Source: JABIDZ01 sp964402905
GTDB taxonomy: Archaea > Iainarchaeota > Iainarchaeia > Iainarchaeales > JAAZKV01
DNA length: 9,670 nt
NCBI GenBank assembly: GCA_964402905.1
Contig: CAYODU010000025.1
Span: 1-9,670, forward strand
Direction: 5' to 3'
The notes beneath the pieces are model-generated. The model searched no databases and had not been told where the DNA came from. It saw only the letters and a program-made list of their open reading frames with translations. Both the position numbers and the translations under genes were made by a program. Below are positions 1 to 5,222 of the stretch, one piece after another. Within the stretch, counting starts at the first letter, position 1, and the number at the start of each line of letters is the position of its first letter.

Positions 1-66
1 GTGTTTTTGTGATGAAGTAAATCCCTACTGATTTCGTGATGATTTAATCCAACTCTGAAAAACACA
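1..66 (+). ncRNA. C/D box sRNA (2'-O-methylation guide), complete
   Basis: All four boxes are present in perfect archaeal spacing: C box GTGATGA (9-15), 12-nt guide (16-27), D' box CTGA (28-31), 4-nt spacer, C' box GTGATGA (36-42), 12-nt guide (43-54), D box CTGA (55-58). The ends can pair as an 8-bp terminal stem (GTGTTTTT at 1-8 with AAAAACAC at 58-65), as expected next to the C/D kink-turn. In Archaea such RNAs bind L7Ae, Nop5 and fibrillarin and direct ribose methylation of the target base paired with the fifth guide nucleotide upstream of D or D'. By that rule the D' guide would methylate the last G of UAGGG in target UAGGGAUUUACU, and the D guide the first G of the GG in AGUUGGAUUAAA. 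Its promoter lies outside the window. Architecture is seen directly; targets are inferred. Confidence 0.9.
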
Positions 67-86
67 TAAAGTTTAAGGGTGGTTTT

Positions 87-293
87 GTGGAATTAAAGGA
101 TAGTGTTGAAAGAATAAAAGAAGTACTGGAAGAAATGAAAGGTAATGATGCTAGTGGAACTATTTCAGATACACTTGTAGATATTGAAAATGATTTATGT
201 GAAATTAAGGATAGTCTTGCAACTATTGCTTTACACTTTGAAAGAGAAGATAATTCATTAGTTAATAAAATCTCGCGAGGGATGAATAAGTAG
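87..293 (+). CDS. Small acidic helical protein, 68 aa, unknown function
   Basis: I do not recognise this protein. It starts with GTG at 87, supported by a GGTGG ribosome-binding site at 78-82 and the usual short spacing. It is charged, rich in Glu, Asp and Lys, and mostly predicted helical. Residues 1-19 and 30-53 look like two amphipathic helices with hydrophobic residues every three to four positions, linked by a GNDASGT turn, so a helical hairpin or small coiled coil is likely. It has no signal peptide, no membrane segment and only one Cys. It sits about 20 bases after the C/D sRNA and could be on the same transcript. A second, degraded sRNA copy follows it, so it lies between two copies of the same RNA gene. 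Coding character is supported by the RBS and by normal codon use; function is unknown. Confidence 0.6.
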   Translation: MELKDSVERIKEVLEEMKGNDASGTISDTLVDIENDLCEIKDSLATIALHFEREDNSLVNKISRGMNK

Positions 294-318
294 TTTTAGC
301 AAAGGTTTTGGAGTTTTA

Positions 319-328
319 TAAATCCCTA
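319..328 (+). repeat. Extra copy of the D' guide core, TAAATCCCTA
   Basis: TAAATCCCTA occurs at 18-27 in the first sRNA and again here. Nine of its ten bases occur once more at 353-361. It is preceded by GTTTTA, resembling the lead-in of the second copy, but no C, D' or D box is present. It could be a remnant of a further sRNA copy or a local duplication. A match of this length could also be chance in AT-rich DNA. Confidence 0.35.
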
Positions 329-340
329 TAAGGGTTCAAG

Positions 341-396
341 GTTTTTATGAAGTAAATCCCTGCTGACTAGTGATGATTTAATCCAACTCTGAGGCA
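341..396 (+). ncRNA. Second C/D box sRNA copy with the same guides, C box degraded
   Basis: This segment repeats the guide RNA at 1-66. Its D' box CTGA (363-366), C' box GTGATGA (370-376) and D box CTGA (389-392) are intact, and both 12-nt guides match the first copy except for the last base of the D' guide (G for A at 362). The C box is reduced to TTTATGA (344-350), having lost the GTG of GTGATGA. The D'-C' spacer is 3 nt rather than 4. The flanks do not form the perfect terminal stem of the first copy. It may be a decaying duplicate or a variant that assembles only on the C'/D' half. Confidence 0.65.
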
Positions 397-405
397 TTTA
401 ATTTT
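382..405 (+). repeat. 24-base repeat, copy 1 (sRNA 3' end and flank)
   Basis: TCCAACTCTGAGGCATTTAA and the four following bases recur at 468-491 with 21 of 24 identical positions; all three differences are transitions. This copy covers the end of the D guide, the D box of the second sRNA and its 3' flank. Confidence 0.7.
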
Positions 406-411
406 GTTATC

Positions 412-430
412 GCACTACTAAAAGTAGTGC
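412..430 (+). other. Perfect 8-bp hairpin with AAA loop
   Basis: GCACTACT (412-419) pairs exactly with AGTAGTGC (423-430) around a three-base loop. No U-tract follows, so it does not look like a terminator. A weaker 5-bp hairpin (ATTCG 436-440, CGAAT 444-448) comes next. The block lies between two copies of a 24-base repeat and upstream of the CDP-alcohol phosphotransferase promoter. It could be a structured RNA, a protein-binding palindrome or a mobile-element trace. Its role is unknown. Confidence 0.5.
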
Positions 431-467
431 ATGCAATTCGCTCCGAATCGGTGAAAGGATTCTAACT

Positions 468-491
468 TCCAACTCTGGGGCACTTAACTTT
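468..491 (+). repeat. 24-base repeat, copy 2 (overlaps promoter)
   Basis: This is the second copy of the segment at 382-405, with D box CTGA changed to CTGG (475-478), so it cannot act as a canonical D box. Its last bases run into the TATA element of the next gene. Confidence 0.65.
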
Positions 492-496
492 TATAT
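489..496 (+). promoter_or_regulatory. TATA box of the CDP-alcohol phosphotransferase gene
   Basis: TTTTATAT is centred about 27 bases upstream of the ATG at 520, the normal archaeal TATA-to-start distance. There is no Shine-Dalgarno sequence before the ATG, so the mRNA is probably leaderless. Confidence 0.55.
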
Positions 497-519
497 TCTG
501 TTCCGTTATTTGTATTTAT

Positions 520-1152
520 ATGATTTCAAAGTTAAGAAATAGTATTGCTCCGCTACAAGGTATTTTGGCTTGGCCTTTTATTAAACTAAAAATTTCTCCG
601 AACACTATTTCGGTTCTTGGTTTGGTGCTAGCACTAATAGGTGCTTACTTTGTTTCACAACAGCAATGGCTAATTGCCTTTGTTTTTTTTGTGCTTGCTC
701 CTATAATGGATTTTATTGATGGAAAGGTTGCGCGTACGTTAAAAATGGTTTCTAATTGGGGTAATTACTTTGAAACAATGATTGATAAGTTCGTTGACTT
801 TGCAATGCTTGGTTCATTTGTTTTTGTTCCGGGTTTAGAAATTCCTGCATTGCTTGCGTTAGGATTCTCAATGCTTTCTAGTTACGCTAAACCAAGAGTT
901 GCTTTGATAATAATTACTGATAATAGGGATTGGCCTGCAATTGGGGAACATGCAGATAAATTGGTTCTTGTTTTAGTTGCATTGTTGTTGGCAGCAATTA
1001 ATTTCAATTACATTAATTATTTCTTATACATAATAATAATTATTTCCGCAGTGGGTACATTGCAAAGAATGCTTTATGCAAAAAAACTTATTGGGGAAGC
1101 AGAAAAGAAGGGAACGCTTCTCCCTTATATAAAGAAAAGAAAAGAGCGTTAA
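520..1152 (+). CDS. CDP-alcohol phosphatidyltransferase family membrane enzyme
   Basis: Enzymes of this family transfer a phospho-head group from a CDP-activated donor to an alcohol in the membrane, for example making archaetidylinositol phosphate, archaetidylserine or archaetidylglycerophosphate in Archaea. The signature is clear: D64, D67-G68, A71-R72, G81 and D89 in the usual D-x2-DG-x2-AR-x8-G-x3-D-x3-D pattern. The third metal-binding aspartate is replaced by glutamate (E85). Membrane segments are visible at about 27-46, 50-66, 95-115, 145-160 and 163-180, and the C-terminus is a basic cytosolic tail. The 210-residue length is normal for the family. The PNTIS stretch (27-31), just before the first long hydrophobic segment, is also typical. 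The sequence does not decide which alcohol is the acceptor. The gene appears to be leaderless, with its own TATA box. Confidence 0.88.
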   Translation: MISKLRNSIAPLQGILAWPFIKLKISPNTISVLGLVLALIGAYFVSQQQWLIAFVFFVLAPIMDFIDGKVARTLKMVSNWGNYFETMIDKFVDFAMLGSFVFVPGLEIPALLALGFSMLSSYAKPRVALIIITDNRDWPAIGEHADKLVLVLVALLLAAINFNYINYFLYIIIIISAVGTLQRMLYAKKLIGEAEKKGTLLPYIKKRKER

Positions 1153-1159
1153 GCACAGC

Positions 1160-1168
1160 TTTTATATT
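1160..1168 (+). promoter_or_regulatory. TATA box of the tRNA-binding protein gene
   Basis: TTTTATATT lies about 35-40 bases before the start codon and just after the previous stop. A TATA box here would place transcription start near 1190, right before the GGTGAT ribosome-binding site (1191-1196). Confidence 0.5.
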
Positions 1169-1200
1169 TTTTTTGAAACACACATTTGTTGGTGATTTGA

Positions 1201-1524
1201 TTGGTTTCTTTTGATGAGTGGAAAAACATTGACTTAAGAGTGGGTTTAATTGAGAGCGTTGAAGAAATTACTGGAAAAGATAAGCTCTACAAATTAAGTG
1301 TGGATTTTGGTGAAGAAAAAAGAACTATTGTTGCTGGACTAAAATCATTTTACAAAACAAGTGAACTTGAAGGAAAAAAAGCTATTTTTGTTTTTAATCT
1401 TGAACCAGTTAAACTTGCTGGAATCCAATCAGAAGCAATGATACTTGCAGCAAAAAATAACGAAAACAAATACAAAATATTTTTTGCTGATGACTCAGTA
1501 ATACAAGGAACAAAACTAGAGTAA
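1201..1524 (+). CDS. Stand-alone tRNA-binding OB-fold protein (MetRS C-terminal/CsaA-like)
   Basis: The 107-residue protein matches the tRNA-binding domain found at the C-terminus of methionyl-tRNA synthetase, in EMAP-II/Arc1p and in CsaA. Recognisable blocks are DLRVGLIESVEEI (11-23), KDKLYKLSVDFGEE (26-39), RTIVAGLKSFYKTSELEGK (41-59), NLEPVKLAGIQSEAMILAA (66-84) and a closing segment near IQGTKLE. Its likely role is to bind tRNA as a separate subunit, for instance as a partner of a MetRS lacking this domain; CsaA-like chaperone activity is an alternative. Translation starts at TTG 1201: GGTGAT (1191-1196) is well placed, and an in-frame TGA lies immediately before the TTG, which rules out any earlier start. 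It converges with the Nudix gene, with only 15 bases between the two stops. Confidence 0.85.
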   Translation: MVSFDEWKNIDLRVGLIESVEEITGKDKLYKLSVDFGEEKRTIVAGLKSFYKTSELEGKKAIFVFNLEPVKLAGIQSEAMILAAKNNENKYKIFFADDSVIQGTKLE

Positions 1525-1539
1525 AATGTTGTAAAACAA

Positions 1540-1950
1540 TTACTTGTTGTGATATTTTTTATAATATGCTTCAACAATTTCCTTGCAGTTAAATGCACAA
1601 TTAAGTTTTCTTATTTTCTTGAAAGAAAAAAATTCGCCTCTTTGTCCTTCAAATACATTTACTTTTTTTGTTTTAAAGAATTTATTATTGTCAAGTATGT
1701 GGTACATAAATATTGAGTAGCTGTCAAAAGGAAAGTTACCAAAATATTCAGCTTCAGTAAATTCATAATTTAATTCTTCTTTTAATTCTCTTTTTAGAGA
1801 ATCAAGTGGATTTTCATTTTCCTCAAGAGCTCCGCCGAAAGTCCCCCATTTATTTGGAAACTTTATTTTATCATTGTTGTCTCTTAGTTGTAAAAGAATT
1901 TCTTTTTTTGAATTTTCGATTAGAGCGCCACACTTATCTTTTTTCTTCAT
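1540..1950 (-). CDS. Nudix hydrolase
   Basis: Nudix enzymes hydrolyse a nucleoside diphosphate linked to another group, such as oxidised or excess nucleotides, nucleotide sugars or cofactors. The Nudix box is present: G40, E46, then R54-E55-L56-K57-E58-E59-L60-N61-Y62. The metal-binding glutamates are kept, while the usual glycine after EExG is Asn61. The WGTFGG block before it is typical. At 136 residues it is a single-domain Nudix protein, and the substrate cannot be read from sequence. The ATG is preceded by GTGAT, a fit to the archaeal anti-Shine-Dalgarno. It begins 8 bases after the stop of the TraB-family gene, so the two are probably co-transcribed. Confidence 0.9.
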   Translation of the reverse strand: MKKKDKCGALIENSKKEILLQLRDNNDKIKFPNKWGTFGGALEENENPLDSLKRELKEELNYEFTEAEYFGNFPFDSYSIFMYHILDNNKFFKTKKVNVFEGQRGEFFSFKKIRKLNCAFNCKEIVEAYYKKYHNK

Positions 1951-1958
1951 TCTATCAC

Positions 1959-3113
1959 TTATGCAAGTAATGCAACAAAGTAAGGTAAAGCAACTATTGT
2001 TCCGATTGTAGAACCAATATTTACTAGTGCAGTTACAATGAGTATGTGTGTTACTTTGTTTTTGTAAAAACCACCTATGCTTGAAACGCTTGAAAGTTTT
2101 TCAAAATCCATTACTAGTGGCGGATTAACTTTGGTTTCAACTATTGCTGCAAACCATCCTGCAGCTATTGCTGGGTGAAGAGAAGTAAATGGCGCTGCAA
2201 CAAAAGAAGTTAGTATTGTTAGGGGGTGTGCTCGTGCAAGCAGTGCACCTATTGCTGCAAGTATTCCATTTGCAAGGAACCATATTACAAGTGCAGAAAT
2301 AGTTGTTTCTACTCCTTTGAAATACAAGAGATATCCAATAAAAATAAAGAATAGCGCAGGAATCAAATACTTTACATACTTCAAATAATTTTTTTTCTTT
2401 GGAATAAAATTCATTTTCTCTAAATTAATTTTTTTATTTGATTTAATGGTTTCTTCTATTCCGTGTAAGTGCCCTGCTCCAACAACTGCAACAATTTTTT
2501 TGCCTGGACTCTGTCTAATCATTTGTGCAATGAAATCGTCTCTCTCATCTACAAGAACTTTTTTCATTGAAGGCATTTGTTGTCCAAGTTCTTTCATTAA
2601 CTTGTTAATCAAATCTTCTTGTTTCAAACTTTCAATTACTTGTGGAGTAACTTTTTCTCCGTAACCAAAAAAACCTGCTAATAATGAGCTACCCAGTTTT
2701 AGTTTTTCAATTAATTTCATTTCCTGAAAAGCTCTTTTAAGTGTTATCCTAACATCCCTGTCAAGTAATTGCACGGGAATCTTTTTTTCTGAAGCAATTT
2801 TTATTGCGGCAAGCATTTCCGAACCGGGTTTTATTCCTACACTTGCACCAATTTGTTTTTGCATATTTGAAAGCAATGTGTTTAACAAAAACAAGTAAGT
2901 TTTTCCGCTTTTGACAACATCAATAATATTTGTTTCTTGCCATTTTTTTCCAGATAATAATTGGGCAAGTCTTTCTCGATCAAGTTCTACTCCGATAACA
3001 TCAGGCTTTTCTTTTTCGATTGTTTCTTCAACGAGTTTTACTGATTCTGCTGAAATATGTGCTGTCCCAACAAGAATAATTTCTTTATCATCAATTTTTA
3101 AGCGTTTAATCAT
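1959..3113 (-). CDS. TraB/PrgY-family membrane protein
   Basis: The N-terminal half (about 1-220) is a TraB/PrgY/GumN domain, related to the Tiki metalloprotease fold. Diagnostic motifs are VGTAH (15-19), GVELDRER (41-48), the LDRDVRITL block (117-125) and VVGAGHLHG (210-218), so the two GxxH-type histidines and the glutamate proposed for metal binding are intact. The C-terminal half carries membrane segments at about 247-265, 271-294, 297-326 and 355-382, including the family-typical AHPLTILTSFVAAP and SLHPAIAAGWFAAIVE stretches. In bacteria PrgY lowers the amount of an exported peptide pheromone; the archaeal role is not known, and peptide cleavage or sequestration at the membrane is inference. 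The 384-residue length is usual for archaeal members. It heads a two-gene unit with the Nudix gene and diverges from the coiled-coil protein gene. Confidence 0.9.
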   Translation of the reverse strand: MIKRLKIDDKEIILVGTAHISAESVKLVEETIEKEKPDVIGVELDRERLAQLLSGKKWQETNIIDVVKSGKTYLFLLNTLLSNMQKQIGASVGIKPGSEMLAAIKIASEKKIPVQLLDRDVRITLKRAFQEMKLIEKLKLGSSLLAGFFGYGEKVTPQVIESLKQEDLINKLMKELGQQMPSMKKVLVDERDDFIAQMIRQSPGKKIVAVVGAGHLHGIEETIKSNKKINLEKMNFIPKKKNYLKYVKYLIPALFFIFIGYLLYFKGVETTISALVIWFLANGILAAIGALLARAHPLTILTSFVAAPFTSLHPAIAAGWFAAIVETKVNPPLVMDFEKLSSVSSIGGFYKNKVTHILIVTALVNIGSTIGTIVALPYFVALLA

Positions 3114-3140
3114 TTTTCTCTATGTAATTTGAAGCCAAAG

Positions 3141-3150
3141 TATTTTAAAC
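3141..3150 (-). promoter_or_regulatory. TATA box of the TraB-Nudix unit
   Basis: Read on the minus strand this is GTTTAAAATA, about 30 bases upstream of the TraB ATG at 3113. No Shine-Dalgarno is visible, so the message probably has little or no leader. It shares an 82-base divergent intergenic region with the next promoter. Confidence 0.45.
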
Positions 3151-3165
3151 AAAATCAGGCGAAGG

Positions 3166-3176
3166 ATTTAAATATT
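3166..3176 (+). promoter_or_regulatory. TATA box of the coiled-coil membrane protein gene
   Basis: ATTTAAATATT is centred about 25 bases before the ATG at 3196, preceded by a purine-rich GCGAAGG that could serve as BRE. This spacing implies a leaderless transcript. Confidence 0.5.
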
Positions 3177-3195
3177 CTGAGAGCGTATTTCTATT

Positions 3196-4146
3196 ATGCC
3201 TTCAAAAAAGTTGCTTTGGATTGGATTGCTTATAATATTTTTATCTGTATACACGTCAGCTTTCTCAATTGATTCAGAAAATCCAATTTCACAGGGTTCC
3301 CAATGGGATTTTACAGTAGATTTTTCATCACAAGAAGTGTTTAATGAAGCAAAAGTCTTTGTTGATGGTGAAACAGTTTTGGTTGCACTGAATTATTCGG
3401 GTAACCTTCAAGTAATAGGGAGTGAGAGCTCTTCAAAGGTTTCAAGCTATAATATTTCGGGACAAAAAATAACTGTTTTCTTTGCAGGTATGAGTTCAGG
3501 TACTCATACAATAATGGCTGCGGATTATTACAATGATTCGGTTGTTGAAGAACAATCAGTTGAAATAAATTTCTTTGAACCTATTAGTTATTCTGATAAA
3601 GAAGAATTACAAAATAAAATTGATTCTCTTAACACAACAATAAACAATTTAGAAGATACAATTTCTTCTATGCAAACACAAATAAATAATAAAGATGAAA
3701 CAATTAGTTCTTTGGAAAGACAAAATGAATCTTTATCAAACTCAATTAGTTCTTTGCAAGCAAATATTTCTCTTTTAGAACAAAATGGAAAAACAAGTGG
3801 AGAAGTAGTTTCACAAATAAAAAGTGATTTGGATGTTCTATTAACTGAGCGTGAAGAATCACAAAAATCTCCGGTAGCTGGTTTTTTAGCTTTTAGTTCA
3901 AGTAACCCCGGTTTTGTTATTGGTGTAATCGCATTGATTTTGATTGTTGTGGTTGTATTGTTTGTAAAATCAAATTCACGGGGTGGTGGTTCATCAATTT
4001 ATTCTGGACAATTATTTTCAAACATTAAAAGTAAATTTAAAAGAAGCCCGCGAAAAGAAAAGGAAACAGATGTAAAGTGGCCACTTGGTTCTGAGAAAGC
4101 AAAAGAAGAAAAGTTTAGTTTGGGCGATCTAGTAAAGAAAAATTAA
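3196..4146 (+). CDS. Secreted, membrane-anchored coiled-coil protein, unknown function
   Basis: I do not recognise a named family, but the layout is clear. Residues 1-22 are a signal peptide (basic start, hydrophobic core, likely cleavage after SA). Residues 23-128 are Ser/Thr-rich and strand-like, suggesting a beta-sandwich domain. Residues 134-198 form a coiled coil built from four 14-residue repeats. A 21-residue transmembrane helix (238-258) is followed by a basic cytoplasmic tail of about 58 residues containing KRSPRKEKE. Six N-glycosylation sequons (N66, N86, N113, N146, N177, N190) all lie on the predicted outer side and none in the tail. This suggests a surface protein anchored at its C-terminus, perhaps a cell-contact or envelope-spacing component. 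It ends with TAA 8 bases before the assembly gap. Confidence 0.75.
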   Translation: MPSKKLLWIGLLIIFLSVYTSAFSIDSENPISQGSQWDFTVDFSSQEVFNEAKVFVDGETVLVALNYSGNLQVIGSESSSKVSSYNISGQKITVFFAGMSSGTHTIMAADYYNDSVVEEQSVEINFFEPISYSDKEELQNKIDSLNTTINNLEDTISSMQTQINNKDETISSLERQNESLSNSISSLQANISLLEQNGKTSGEVVSQIKSDLDVLLTEREESQKSPVAGFLAFSSSNPGFVIGVIALILIVVVVLFVKSNSRGGGSSIYSGQLFSNIKSKFKRSPRKEKETDVKWPLGSEKAKEEKFSLGDLVKKN

Positions 4147-4154
4147 CTTTCTTA

Positions 4155-4254
4155 NNNNNNNNNNNNNNNNNNNNNNNNNNNNNNNNNNNNNNNNNNNNNN
4201 NNNNNNNNNNNNNNNNNNNNNNNNNNNNNNNNNNNNNNNNNNNNNNNNNNNNNN
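4155..4254. other. Assembly gap, exactly 100 N
   Basis: A run of exactly 100 N is the common placeholder for a scaffold gap of unknown length. The true distance and content between the coiled-coil gene and the small membrane protein are unknown, and a whole gene may be missing. Confidence 0.97.
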
Positions 4255-4273
4255 TTAAAAATTAATCTTCTAT

Positions 4274-4450
4274 TTATCCGCTTTTTATTATAAGTATTAT
4301 TCCTATTATAATTAGTATTATCCAAAGCCATGGGCGAAATAATTCAAGCGGTCCTGGAAAAGCTGGAAGAGCTGTTCCTAAACCGACACCGATTAGGAAT
4401 AATCCTGCTTGTACCTTTGAAGTCATGAACAATATAGGGACTAGTTGCAT
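4274..4450 (-). CDS. Small two-helix membrane protein, 58 aa
   Basis: An open frame from ATG 4450 to TAA 4274 encodes a 58-residue hydrophobic protein. Helix 1 is about residues 13-31 with a GVGLGT stretch; then comes a short loop (PAFPGPLELFRP, 29-40); helix 2 is about 41-55, starting WLW and running through Ile/Leu to a KSG end. The segregation of hydrophobic residues into two helix-length blocks with a Pro/Gly loop and a basic C-terminus is hard to get by chance, even in AT-rich DNA. No Shine-Dalgarno or clear TATA box precedes the ATG; Met9 (4426) is a possible alternative start. It diverges from the HAD-like gene with only 29 bases between starts, and lies next to the assembly gap. Function is unknown. 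Confidence 0.55.
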   Translation of the reverse strand: MQLVPILFMTSKVQAGLFLIGVGLGTALPAFPGPLELFRPWLWIILIIIGIILIIKSG

Positions 4451-4458
4451 TTTTAATT
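4451..4458 (+). promoter_or_regulatory. Possible TATA box of the HAD/aldolase pair
   Basis: TTTTTAAT is centred about 25 bases upstream of the ATG at 4480, which has no Shine-Dalgarno, so a leaderless transcript is plausible. It lies directly in front of the start of the small minus-strand gene, so the two divergent genes would share a very short control region. Confidence 0.4.
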
Positions 4459-4479
4459 GTTCTTTTTGAAGAATAACTT

Positions 4480-5214
4480 ATGAAGAAGCTTTGTTTTGTT
4501 GAAATGGAAGGAATTCTCATTTCTGATAAGAGCTATTCTGCTAATGAAAAAAAAGTAAAGTCTTTTTTGAAAGAACTAAATAAATTTTGCGATTCAAAAA
4601 AAATTAGGCTCATTCTTTTATCAGGATTTCACAAAGATGTTGCTGAAAAAAAGTTTTCTGAAAGTTTTCTTCCCAAGTACTTTAAACAAAAAAACTTTTT
4701 CTTTGTTAATGAAGAATATATTTCATCAAAACAGGATACGGACGAAAAAATTCACAGGGATTCGCTCAAAAAAGATCCAGAGTATAATGATGGTTACTTT
4801 AAGCAGACAATTATTCAGAAAATTTGTAAAGATGAAAAAGTTACTGAAAAAGATGCTTTGCTTTTATGTGATGATATTTGGATTGATGGTTATTATACTA
4901 CACGCTTTTCAAAAATTGATTTTGCTTTGTTTGAAGAAAATTTGTGTGATAGGGGAAAAACTTGTGATAGAATAAGCGGATTAGCTTATTTTTCACTTAA
5001 ATTTATTTCAGTAAAAAATCTTTTGTTGGATTTTCCAACGGTTGATTTCTCTGTGCTTGATAGATATGTTTTTAATAAGATGAAAGATGTTTTGCTTGGT
5101 AACACAGATTTTTCAGCCATCATTAAAAAAAAGATGGAACAAAACGAAATAAAAAAAGAGCAAAACGAAATAAAAAATATTGAACAAGGGGACTATTCAG
5201 AAAAGTTTGATTAG
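4480..5214 (+). CDS. HAD-superfamily-like protein with ExE in place of the DxD nucleophile motif
   Basis: The order of elements fits a HAD fold. A first strand carries the motif I position, CFVEMEGILIS (5-15), where DxDGT would normally be found. Next is a cap/helical region; LILLSG (44-49) supplies the motif II serine; K108 is a candidate motif III lysine; and ALLLCDDIWIDG (126-137) gives the acidic motif IV pair D131/D132. Both motif I aspartates are glutamates (E8, E10), so the normal phospho-aspartate intermediate would not form in the usual way; the protein may be non-catalytic or altered. The C-terminus ends in a charged helix with a duplicated EQNEIKK heptad (220-233). It is the first gene of a tight pair with the aldolase-like gene 8 bases downstream. 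Fold assignment is moderately sure; function is unknown. Confidence 0.6.
   Translation: MKKLCFVEMEGILISDKSYSANEKKVKSFLKELNKFCDSKKIRLILLSGFHKDVAEKKFSESFLPKYFKQKNFFFVNEEYISSKQDTDEKIHRDSLKKDPEYNDGYFKQTIIQKICKDEKVTEKDALLLCDDIWIDGYYTTRFSKIDFALFEENLCDRGKTCDRISGLAYFSLKFISVKNLLLDFPTVDFSVLDRYVFNKMKDVLLGNTDFSAIIKKKMEQNEIKKEQNEIKNIEQGDYSEKFD
5137..5178 (+). repeat. 21-bp tandem duplication encoding a heptad repeat
   Basis: 5137-5157 and 5158-5178 are head-to-tail copies with 19 of 21 identical bases, encoding EQNEIKK then EQNEIKN. The unit keeps the reading frame and lengthens the charged C-terminal helix of the HAD-like protein. Confidence 0.8.
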
Positions 5215-5222
5215 GTGTTTTT

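Noticed and set aside
328..345. tRNA-like GGTTCAAG segment
   Set aside because: No acceptor stem, D-arm or anticodon arm can be built around it; only the T-loop-like string is present.
1..410. CRISPR array
   Set aside because: The repeated units are only two, about 330 bases apart, with C/D box architecture and a gene in between; there is no regular repeat-spacer pattern and no cas gene.
412..486. H/ACA guide RNA
   Set aside because: The hairpins are short with no pseudouridylation pocket or kink-turn, and there is no ACA at the right distance from a stem.
2446..3132. Plus-strand open frames opposite TraB
   Set aside because: They are antisense shadows rich in Ser/Ile/Phe with no initiation signals; TraB motifs on the minus strand explain the sequence.
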